Assembly: GCA_964528035.1 (NCBI GenBank)
Contig: CAZGQY010000203.1
Location: 1 to 7,063, forward strand
From: CAZGQY01 sp964528035
GTDB lineage: Bacteria; Pseudomonadota; Gammaproteobacteria; Methylococcales; UBA1147
Length of the DNA stretch: 7,063 nucleotides
Direction of reading: 5' to 3'
A model generated the notes under the pieces. It made no database searches. It had not been told where the DNA came from and saw only the letters and a list, made by a program, of their open reading frames with translations. Position 1 is the first letter of the stretch, and the number at the start of each line of letters is the position of its first letter. Shown here one piece after another: positions 1 to 5,364 of this stretch. A program made the translations under genes and the position numbers.

Positions 1-157
1 TATTTACGGCGTCTTCCGGAACAGATCACCCATAGAGGGGCGAGCAGTTACCAAATAAATTAACAAAGCCTTTGCTTTGCCAGGTAAAAGCAACGCGTGA
101 GTTTTCACTATGTGACTCTAAAGTGTGCCGTTTAGGCAACATGACACATATTTATCG
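1..157. other. Spacer downstream of the export operon
   Basis: No gene can be supported here. The longest minus-strand frame starting in this piece (ATG at 142) stops after 38 codons, lacks a Shine-Dalgarno and has no recognisable motif. The spacer holds the possible terminator at 62-81. The tyrosine kinase that usually accompanies this module does not begin immediately after the chain-length gene. Confidence 0.4.
62..81 (-). terminator. Possible rho-independent terminator of the export operon
   Basis: On the minus strand CAAAGC-AAAG-GCTTTG forms a perfect 6-bp stem with a 4-nt loop, extendable by two G-T pairs. It is followed by the T-rich run TTAATTTATTT. It lies about 75 bp past the GumC stop, the expected place for an operon end. 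The stem is short, so termination may be partial. Confidence 0.35.
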
Positions 158-1906
158 TCAGTGATTATTAATAACATCCAGGGTGTTCTGGATCATGCTG
201 TCAGCAGGTGTCACTATGAATTCAAAAACAACGAGAATCAGAACGACCACAAAACCAATGACGACCAGCCCAATAAAATTAAAGTTTTTCCTGCTTTTCT
301 CGTCTCCTCGATCTATTTCCAGGTAAGGAATCACCACCAGCGGCAAACTGCCGGTTACTGAAACAACAGTTTTCGGACTGCGCACCGAATGGTCCATCAA
401 CTCAGCCAAAGCCACGTAAGAAAACCCACAACCAAAAGAAAACAGCATGCCAAGAAACATGATCACCATACGATTGGGTTTGATCGGTTTTTCCGGTACA
501 GGTGGGGGGTCTATTATAGAAAATCGTTCACCTTTACTTTTCCTCTCCAGTTGCTCAGCTATTTCAGCTTCCATTTGCTTTGCTTTAATTTCTTTATACT
601 TTTCCGTTGCATTTTCGTGATCTCTTACCAGCGAGATATAATTGCGTTCAATTTGTGGACTTTGTATCAACCGTTCTTCATAACCTGCAATTTTTTGCTG
701 AAGCGCCTGACGTTTTATTTTTGATGAACTCAGTTCATGCTGCACGCTGTCCAACTGAGCCTTAAGTGTGATGTATGCAGGATTTTCCGGCTGAGCGACA
801 GACACATCTGCGCTCAAACCTCGCCCCTTGGTCAGGCTGATTTCTTTTTCCAACGCTTCAATATTACGGACTATTCTTTGCAAATCCGGATGATTGGAAG
901 AATATTCCTTATTGGCAATCGCCAATTCCGCACGCAACCCACTAAGCCTTTTGGCTTGCTCCAGGGATTCATTGACTTGTCCGGTTTCAACTTCAAGCGC
1001 CTTAATTTCCTGCCGTATTTTGACCACATCAGGATGTTTCGAGGAATATTTAGTGGCCATCGACACATATTCTGTACGCAATACTTTAAGTCTGTCTTCA
1101 GGGCTCAGAATTCTTTCACCGGATTCAGAAAACATAGGGCCAAACGGCTTGATTTGTGCCAATTGACCATCCAGATAAAATTTTCTGTCCTGCAAAACCC
1201 TGACCTGACTGTCCAACTCAAGAACTTCACGCTCAGTTTTGTCGAGAAACTGCGTGTTCAAATCTTTTAGTTCGGGCAAACGATGTAAATTTTCCTGTTT
1301 AAATTCCGCCAGGCGCCGCTCCAACTCACGAACTTCGCTTCGCAAATGTCCCGCTTCCTGTTGAAGAAATTCGGAGGCTTGTGCGGTTTTTTTTGCCCGT
1401 GTCTTTAAATTCTCTTCCAGATACAACGTTGTTATTTCGTTGGCCACAGCCTGAACCAAAGCCGGATCCGGACCATCAAATGACAGGGTAAAAGCAATCG
1501 TGGCTTCACTGGCACGTCCGGTTTTAGAATCAACGACTTCCGCCTTAATCGTATCCAAACCAATGTCATCGCGCATTTTGGCAATTAAATCCTCCCTGGT
1601 CATTTTATCGCGTTTGTTTTTATACAAATCATATTTCTCGATAATGGCGAGAAGGTTTACCCGTGTCATGACCTGCTGACTGATTGTTTGCAGTCGCTGA
1701 TTCGCAAAGCTGGTAATCGTCGAACGAATCAGGTCCTGAGGAACCTCTTGTTCCTCAATTAGAATAATCGCTGTTGAACGGTAAGTAGGGGGCCAAAATT
1801 TAGCCAATAATAGGGTTAGCCCCAGTAAAATACCGACGATCAGCATGCTCATACGCTTATTTCTGCGAAAAGCAGCGATATAATCAGCCAGTTCTTTTGA
1901 ATCCAT
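158..1906 (-). CDS. GumC/Wzz family polysaccharide chain-length determinant (co-polymerase)
   Basis: Inner-membrane polysaccharide co-polymerase that sets chain length and links synthesis to the OPX exporter. Counting from the ATG at 1906 (582 residues): TM1 at about 19-39, then the Wzz domain. A long periplasmic coiled coil (about 170-410) contains two tandem YSSxHPD repeats (276-307 and 324-355). A GNVR-like segment (416-440, IERNYISLVRDHENA) and the proline motif PPPVPEKPIKPNR (467-479) lead to TM2 (about 480-503). Unusually, a third hydrophobic span follows (about 545-565) after a 40-residue loop. There is no Walker motif, so the BY-kinase is not fused. The frame can be extended to a TTG at 1918 that abuts the upstream TGA; I prefer the ATG because GGTAGA precedes it and the TTG has no Shine-Dalgarno. 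It is the last gene of the operon inside the window and resembles EpsF. Confidence 0.93.
   Translation of the reverse strand: MDSKELADYIAAFRRNKRMSMLIVGILLGLTLLLAKFWPPTYRSTAIILIEEQEVPQDLIRSTITSFANQRLQTISQQVMTRVNLLAIIEKYDLYKNKRDKMTREDLIAKMRDDIGLDTIKAEVVDSKTGRASEATIAFTLSFDGPDPALVQAVANEITTLYLEENLKTRAKKTAQASEFLQQEAGHLRSEVRELERRLAEFKQENLHRLPELKDLNTQFLDKTEREVLELDSQVRVLQDRKFYLDGQLAQIKPFGPMFSESGERILSPEDRLKVLRTEYVSMATKYSSKHPDVVKIRQEIKALEVETGQVNESLEQAKRLSGLRAELAIANKEYSSNHPDLQRIVRNIEALEKEISLTKGRGLSADVSVAQPENPAYITLKAQLDSVQHELSSSKIKRQALQQKIAGYEERLIQSPQIERNYISLVRDHENATEKYKEIKAKQMEAEIAEQLERKSKGERFSIIDPPPVPEKPIKPNRMVIMFLGMLFSFGCGFSYVALAELMDHSVRSPKTVVSVTGSLPLVVIPYLEIDRGDEKSRKNFNFIGLVVIGFVVVLILVVFEFIVTPADSMIQNTLDVINNH
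842..1081 (-). repeat. Tandem coding repeat in the GumC/Wzz coiled coil
   Basis: Two 32-codon units (986-1081 and 842-937), 48 codons apart in register, encode LRxE...YSSxHPD...I...IxALExE. Fifteen of 32 residues are identical. A similar HPD-containing motif is common in this family; here it is visibly duplicated, which lengthens the periplasmic coiled coil. Confidence 0.7.
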
Positions 1907-1918
1907 ATTGTCTACCAA

Positions 1919-3181
1919 TCAGATCGAAGTCTTATCCCAATGATAGCGTAGAGTAAGAAAAATTCGATGGCCAAACTGTACACCGGGTATTCTCTCGCGG
2001 GTTTGGTGAATATACCGATAAGCCGCTTGCAGAGAAAGTGCTTCTGTCCAATTCCAGAGCAGATCCGCATCAATCCTGTATACATCCCGGTTAATCCGAT
2101 TACCGGATATTTCAATATCAGCGGAATTGCGGTTCCTGAATTCGAAATAATCAAATCGCAGACCGGCACTCAACTCCTCCAGGAAAGAATATCTTCCCAT
2201 CAGACTGATGCGATTTTTCTTCTGTAGATCCCCAAAAATTGAAGGCGCTATCCCTCTGGCAAACTCAGCCCGTAAATAGCCGATCTCAAATTCTTTTTTT
2301 ATGTACGCGTCGACCACATATTCGGTACGCAAATCTTCATTCCGTCCAGTCAGAACTCCCAGCGATAACGCCTGATCAGAAACCACAATGGTGTTTCGAT
2401 CAGACTGAATAAACTGTCCCCCGGCGGATAACCCAATCTGCAAGGTCGGATCGATATCGTGGTCAACACCGAGCACTGCGTTGACAAATTTATGCCTGAT
2501 GGAAACCGCCGACATTTCTCTCACTTTCGGAGGATCCGCTGTGTAACTGATAAACTGGAGGTTCGTATTAAGCGATGTAGTCTCTGATAAATTATAGGAA
2601 AGATCCATAATTCCGGTATGCGCATTCGAATCAACCACCCGACTCGAAGCACCCAGATCCGCTTGATCGTAGGACAGATCATTAAACTTGTAACTCAATT
2701 CCAGTATCCACCGCTCGCTTAGAGAATACGCCCAGGAAGGGATAATCTCTACCAATGACCGACGCAACCGTCTGGCGACCAGTCCCTGACCCTCGGAGAG
2801 CCCAGACAAACTCGAGTCCAACACATATTTTCCTTCGAACTTAAGCCGAGCTCGTTCGCTAATATCATATTGACCGTTCAGGTGAGCAAATAAATTAGTT
2901 GTATCCAGCCCTTGCTGGCCGAAGTATCGCGCGTCCAGAATACGAATACTGCCACCGGCAGTCCAAGGCTCGGACTTTGCTGAAACATCCAGATTGGCGC
3001 CCAACAATGTTCCCCAAACATCTTGATGGGGCAGTGGCGAGAGTAAAATATTGGTATTGTATTCTCCGCTGAAATCCAGATCTGCCTCATATGACCAATC
3101 AAACGCAAATACGGGGCAGGGGATTAGCGCAAACGCCAATAGGCTCAAGCCAAACATTACTGTCGGCAAAGTCGGATTCAT
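1919..3181 (-). CDS. Outer-membrane beta-barrel protein of the exopolysaccharide operon (EpsL-like)
   Basis: Predicted outer-membrane beta-barrel of 420 residues, probably the pore or an outer-membrane partner for the polymer. The N-terminus is a clear Sec signal peptide (about 1-26, cleavage after PVFA, before FDWSYEADL). The mature part shows many amphipathic strands with alternating aromatic or hydrophobic and polar residues, and it ends in a strand with aromatics (LTLRYHW) followed by a five-residue tail. Such architecture matches the loosely conserved barrels of exopolysaccharide operons (EpsL-type/BBP2-like); I assign it on architecture and context rather than on a signature motif. The ATG at 3181 is the first possible start, since an in-frame TAA lies 15 bases upstream, but it has no good Shine-Dalgarno, so translation may depend on the preceding gene. 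It sits 55 bp after the OPX gene and 12 bp before the ATG chosen for the chain-length gene. Confidence 0.85.
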   Translation of the reverse strand: MNPTLPTVMFGLSLLAFALIPCPVFAFDWSYEADLDFSGEYNTNILLSPLPHQDVWGTLLGANLDVSAKSEPWTAGGSIRILDARYFGQQGLDTTNLFAHLNGQYDISERARLKFEGKYVLDSSLSGLSEGQGLVARRLRRSLVEIIPSWAYSLSERWILELSYKFNDLSYDQADLGASSRVVDSNAHTGIMDLSYNLSETTSLNTNLQFISYTADPPKVREMSAVSIRHKFVNAVLGVDHDIDPTLQIGLSAGGQFIQSDRNTIVVSDQALSLGVLTGRNEDLRTEYVVDAYIKKEFEIGYLRAEFARGIAPSIFGDLQKKNRISLMGRYSFLEELSAGLRFDYFEFRNRNSADIEISGNRINRDVYRIDADLLWNWTEALSLQAAYRYIHQTRERIPGVQFGHRIFLTLRYHWDKTSI

Positions 3182-3236
3182 ATGTGTTGAGTGTTATTGA
3201 TTTCTGTCAACATAAATCCGTTACAAACCTGCTGTT

Positions 3237-3839
3237 TCACGGAACGACAACCACATCCCCACTTTCAAGAACTATATTCTGATCCAGCCTCTGTCCATCC
3301 AGAATAGCCCCATAATCGAACAGTAAAACCTTGGTATCACCGTTCATTCTTCGTAATATTTTAATATCATCATCATCCGCGAAAGGTGTCAATCCGCCAG
3401 CCATCGAAAGCGCCTGCATAACATCAATATTATGTGTAGGCTGAAACTCTCCAGGTTTATTGACCTTTCCCAGTACATAAACCTTCAATCCAATTGAAAC
3501 GATTGATACCGTAACCACGGGATCCGGAATAAAAGTCGCGAGCTTTTCAATAATATTTTTTTTCAGCTCACCTACGCTTTTGCCACCCGCGTGAATATTG
3601 CCAATCAGTGGAAATGTGATACCCCCGTCCGGACGCACTAAAGCCTGTTTGTTCAATGACTCTTCCTTCCACACTGAAATTTCCAGCACGTCCCCAGGAT
3701 TAATACTATATTCGATGGGATTTGTACTGCTTTCCGATATTTCTGCAATATCCCCTAGGGAACTCTCGGCGACAACGGGGAAATTGACAACCATTGACAT
3801 TGGTAAAATCAACAATATACAGCACAATTTTTTATTCAT
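3237..3839 (-). CDS. Outer-membrane polysaccharide export (OPX/Wza-like) protein, Poly_export + SLBB
   Basis: Periplasmic export protein of the Wza/OPX family, which guides polysaccharide from the inner-membrane co-polymerase to the outer membrane. The 200 residues start with a Sec signal peptide (about 1-24, ending PVVA before ESS). The two cysteines sit early (6-7) rather than in a lipobox, so the protein is probably not a lipoprotein. A Poly_export domain covers about 44-113 (INPGDVLEISVW, then RPDGGITFPLIG). One SLBB domain covers about 117-164 (VYVLGKVNKPGEF, then ALSMAGG). It ends at ESGDVVVVP with no further helix. E. coli Wza is about 380 residues and has an extra C-terminal amphipathic pore helix, so this is the short type. 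The ATG has a modest GGAA four bases upstream. It is the first gene of the three-gene operon, 55 bp before the barrel gene, and resembles EpsE of exosortase-linked loci. Confidence 0.93.
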   Translation of the reverse strand: MNKKLCCILLILPMSMVVNFPVVAESSLGDIAEISESSTNPIEYSINPGDVLEISVWKEESLNKQALVRPDGGITFPLIGNIHAGGKSVGELKKNIIEKLATFIPDPVVTVSIVSIGLKVYVLGKVNKPGEFQPTHNIDVMQALSMAGGLTPFADDDDIKILRRMNGDTKVLLFDYGAILDGQRLDQNIVLESGDVVVVP

Positions 3840-3974
3840 GAGCTTCCAAGTCTTATAATAACTTAACTAAGTCTAGCAGCTAAAATATTCCTGAACCAGT
3901 CACGGAATACCAGCCACCCATCACCCTCCGAAGTTACCAGATTTAAATGGATCTCAGACACTTAGCCTGGATTT

Positions 3975-3997
3975 AAAAAAAACGATAAGTTTATCCG
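3975..3997 (-). terminator. Weak hairpin followed by eight T, terminator or attenuator candidate
   Basis: The minus strand reads CGGATA-AACT-TATCG and then eight T. The stem is only four to five pairs with little GC, so termination would be weak. It could end the small-ORF transcript, act as an attenuator in the export-operon leader, or simply be an A/T-tract near a promoter. Confidence 0.25.
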
Positions 3998-4070
3998 CCA
4001 CCAACTAGAAGAAATACAGATTCAGTCAGGCTGGCGCCTAAACAAAATCCCACAGATATTTATTTTTTGC

Positions 4071-4089
4071 CATCGACAGAAAAATCACT
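4071..4089. repeat. Diverged direct repeat, copy 1
   Basis: CATCGACAGA (4071-4080) is followed by AATCACT (4083-4089). It matches copy 2 in both blocks; copy 2 has seven extra bases between them. This copy lies downstream of the candidate promoter at 4123-4152, that is, inside the putative leader. Confidence 0.35.
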
Positions 4090-4122
4090 CAATAGTGCCT
4101 GTTGGCGGTATCCGCGATTTAT

Positions 4123-4152
4123 ATTGTAGTCAGCAAACCAGTCGATTGTCCG
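4123..4152 (-). promoter_or_regulatory. Candidate sigma-70 promoter for the export operon
   Basis: On the minus strand CGGACA (-35, four of six matches) is followed by an 18-bp spacer and TACAAT (-10, five of six). The transcript would start near 4116 and carry a leader of about 275 nt before the OPX gene. The weak -35 and the overlapping inverted repeat would fit an activated or repressed promoter. This is a by-eye match only. Confidence 0.22.
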
Positions 4153-4160
4153 CAACCGAC
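4141..4160 (-). repeat. 8-bp inverted repeat with tetraloop, possible operator
   Basis: On the minus strand GTCGGTTG, then CGGA, then CAATCGAC forms an 8-bp stem with one G-T pair. It is not followed by a T-tract, so it is not a terminator. It overlaps the -35 of the candidate promoter, which would suit an operator. Confidence 0.3.
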
Positions 4161-4182
4161 AGTACCAGTGGATAAATGACCA

Positions 4183-4208
4183 CATCGACAGATATTTCCA
4201 GAATCACT
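4183..4208. repeat. Diverged direct repeat, copy 2
   Basis: It begins CATCGACAGA (4183-4192) and ends AATCACT (4202-4208), the same two blocks in the same order as at 4071-4089, but with a longer middle. The overlapping word ACAGATATTT (4188-4197) also recurs at 4052-4061. The spacing of 112 bp and position upstream of the operon suggest regulator binding sites. Confidence 0.35.
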
Positions 4209-4380
4209 GGGGGCAAAATGTTTTTCTGCCTAATCCAAAGGACTAACGAATACAATACTCCAACTACGTTTCCCGACCTGGCCTGTGGTGGTAAAACTCC
4301 ATTTCCAAAACTGTAACCGACTGCAATGTTTTAATTTCGAGACAAACACTATTCCTAGCTAAGAACGACTGACAGACCTA

Positions 4381-4569
4381 TCACTTAATGTTGTATTCGG
4401 TCGAAGTTACTTCATCAACCTTGGTTTTTTTAATCGAACCCGGTGGATCGACTGTGGGGAGTACTACAAGACTAATCAGCAATCCAGTGACAACTACAAC
4501 CAACGATGCTACAAGCAAAGGATTTTTCATTTTGGCCTCCAAAACTGCCATATTATTATTTTGACTCAT
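4381..4569 (-). CDS. Small single-span membrane protein of unknown function
   Basis: I do not recognise the family. From the ATG at 4569 the product is 62 residues: a short polar N-terminus, one hydrophobic stretch (about residues 17-37, rich in L and V), a proline-bearing segment PTVDPPGS and a charged, lysine-rich tail. This suggests one membrane span or an uncleaved signal anchor. The first possible ATG, at 4641, has no Shine-Dalgarno. The ATG at 4569 has GAGGG five bases upstream; a second ATG at 4530 has GGAGG five bases upstream and would give 49 residues beginning with MKNPLLVASL. Either start keeps the membrane segment. It precedes the export operon on the same strand, but 541 bp of spacer make co-transcription uncertain. 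The clean ribosome binding sites and strong hydrophobic segment support a real gene; the small size keeps confidence moderate. Confidence 0.5.
   Translation of the reverse strand: MSQNNNMAVLEAKMKNPLLVASLVVVVTGLLISLVVLPTVDPPGSIKKTKVDEVTSTEYNIK
4536..4540 (-). promoter_or_regulatory. Second ribosome binding site, internal start at 4530
   Basis: The minus strand reads GGAGG, then CCAAA, then ATG (4530-4528). It is the strongest Shine-Dalgarno match in this part of the window and lies inside the coding sequence of the longer form. It may be the true start or allow a second, 49-residue product. Confidence 0.45.
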
Positions 4570-4574
4570 TTTTA

Positions 4575-4579
4575 CCCTC
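4575..4579 (-). promoter_or_regulatory. Ribosome binding site for start at 4569
   Basis: The minus strand reads GAGGG, then TAAAA, then ATG (4569-4567). Spacing is five bases. This supports the 62-residue form over the longer frame starting at 4641. Confidence 0.45.
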
Positions 4580-4955
4580 ATCCCATTTCGATTGTTACCG
4601 AAAATCTTATTCACCTGCGATAGAACTTTTGTGATTCCCATATTTTTTCTGTATGCCCGATATTTTACCTATCGCCGATGAATACTTGGTCAATATTGAT
4701 TGCGACAAACATCTGATGTCCTGATAACGCGTAATCAATTACATAAAACCCTGCACAACATCCACATACAAAAATCCAGTCAACTCAGGAACCTTACTTA
4801 AGACGGCGCCTACTATTCAGTCACCGACCACAGGATTAGCCCAATCTCAGCAGCTATTCAGCGCGTTTACTCTCCTCACTCAATAAGGTTGCCGTGAACA
4901 GCAAAAATTTTAAGCATTATGCGATAAAACAATTACTGGGGCTTAATAAATAAAC

Positions 4956-4973
4956 GAGCAATACTCACGCCTA
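4956..4973 (-). promoter_or_regulatory. Weak sigma-54 (-24/-12) promoter candidate
   Basis: The minus strand reads TAGGCGTGAGTATTGCTC. The invariant GG and GC dinucleotides are ten bases apart, as sigma-54 requires, and the -12 half (TTGCT) matches consensus. The -24 half (AGGCGTG against TGGCACG) is poor. It points toward the small membrane ORF, whose start is about 380 nt downstream. Several exosortase-linked polysaccharide loci are sigma-54 regulated, which makes it worth noting, but a chance match is quite possible. Confidence 0.2.
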
Positions 4974-5060
4974 CTATTTTTTATATTATATAACAATAAC
5001 TTATAAGATTTCACAAGCGATATAGAATCTATTATAACGTATCAAAACATATTATGGGTG

Positions 5061-5083
5061 AAAAAACCAATATTGGGTTTTTT
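5061..5083 (-). terminator. A-tract/T-tract palindrome, possible bidirectional terminator
   Basis: AAAAAACC (5061-5068) and GGTTTTTT (5076-5083) are perfect complements around a 7-nt loop; the inner bases also form the palindrome CCAATATTGG. Either strand would give a hairpin whose 3' arm is a run of six U. It could end minus-strand transcripts of the permease, but it lies about 500 nt past that stop and has few G-C pairs, so it would be a weak terminator. No plus-strand gene upstream would need it. Confidence 0.35.
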
Positions 5084-5134
5084 CTGAAGAAGAATGGATA
5101 CCACTAAATGTAAAAGCAAGATTATTCGAATATT

Positions 5135-5150
5135 TTGGGTATTTGCCCAA
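5135..5150. repeat. Short inverted repeat TTGGG...CCCAA
   Basis: TTGGG at 5135-5139 and CCCAA at 5146-5150 are perfect complements around a 6-nt loop. Part of this element, TATTTGCCCA (5140-5149), recurs at 5485-5494, where it is followed by TTTGGG and again allows a CCC/GGG pairing. Two related hairpin-like sites in one spacer hint at a repeated regulatory element. Confidence 0.25.
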
Positions 5151-5179
5151 TATTTACCAAAACTTTTTATACTTACGTA

Positions 5180-5217
5180 AAAATAGCTGACACTTTTTTA
5201 GTTCGCCTCAGCATTTT
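5180..5217. repeat. Inverted repeat with one bulged base
   Basis: AAAAT-A-GCTGA (5180-5190) pairs with TCAGC-ATTTT (5208-5217). The ten base pairs are interrupted by one bulged A at 5185 and enclose a 17-nt AT-rich loop. The function is unknown; it may be a protein-binding site or a weak RNA hairpin. Confidence 0.25.
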
Positions 5218-5342
5218 CACGTACTAACACACGCCAAAATATTAAGAGAACTCTGGTAAAATTCAGGACAGTTGACAAAAAGTACAACTTATTGATTATT
5301 TGGGCTTCTTCAACATGGGTGGTGCAGAAGGCGAACAGAAAT

Positions 5343-5364
5343 ATATTTATGCGCCCATAAATAT
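5343..5364. repeat. Perfect 9-bp inverted repeat with 4-nt loop
   Basis: ATATTTATG at 5343-5351 and CATAAATAT at 5356-5364 are exact reverse complements around the loop CGCC. The stem is AT-rich and has no T-tract on either side, so it is not a classical terminator. It could be an operator or part of an RNA structure. Confidence 0.4.

Larger units (their letters stand above)
3840..4380. other. Leader/promoter region of the exopolysaccharide export operon
   Basis: 541 bp without a convincing gene between the small membrane ORF and the export operon. It contains a diverged direct repeat (4071-4089 and 4183-4208), an inverted repeat overlapping a candidate promoter (4123-4160), the short dyad GCGG-TAT-CCGC (4105-4115), and a hairpin followed by eight T on the minus strand (3975-3997). 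This is long for a simple promoter region and would suit activator sites or a structured 5' leader. I find no match to a c-di-GMP riboswitch or other known riboswitch. Confidence 0.55.

Noticed and set aside
1..142. 38-codon minus-strand frame (MLPKRHTLES) after the chain-length gene
   Set aside because: It has no Shine-Dalgarno, runs through the terminator-like hairpin and has no recognisable features.
737..1270. 177-codon plus-strand frame
   Set aside because: It lies wholly antisense inside the GumC/Wzz gene and shows no domain or ribosome binding site; the minus-strand frame explains the sequence fully.
1912..2169. 85-codon minus-strand frame overlapping the end of the barrel gene
   Set aside because: It is a shifted frame of the beta-barrel gene; the barrel frame is much longer, has a signal peptide and fits the operon.
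3840..3960. c-di-GMP-I (GEMM) riboswitch in the leader
   Set aside because: A GGTAAC word and G-rich segments resemble fragments of that element, but the conserved core and tetraloop-receptor pieces are absent.
4152..4166. Sigma-54 promoter upstream of the export operon (TGGTAC...TTGC)
   Set aside because: The GG and GC elements are 11 rather than 10 bases apart, a spacing that normally abolishes sigma-54 recognition.
4381..4569. PEP-CTERM sorting signal in the small membrane protein
   Set aside because: The PTVDPPGS segment follows the hydrophobic stretch instead of preceding it, and there is no terminal arginine cluster, so the order is wrong for an exosortase substrate.
4662..4693. TTGACC...TAAAAT as a sigma-70 promoter for the small ORF
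   Set aside because: Both boxes match well on the minus strand, but the spacer is 20 bp, longer than usually functional; kept only as a note.
4894..4953. 19-codon plus-strand frame with GTG start (begins MNSKNFKHYA)
   Set aside because: AAGG lies five bases upstream of the GTG, but the frame is very short, has no recognisable motif and there is no supporting context.
5055..5108. 17-codon plus-strand frame starting MGEKTNIG
   Set aside because: It is too short, has no Shine-Dalgarno and spans the A6/T6 palindrome, which explains its composition.
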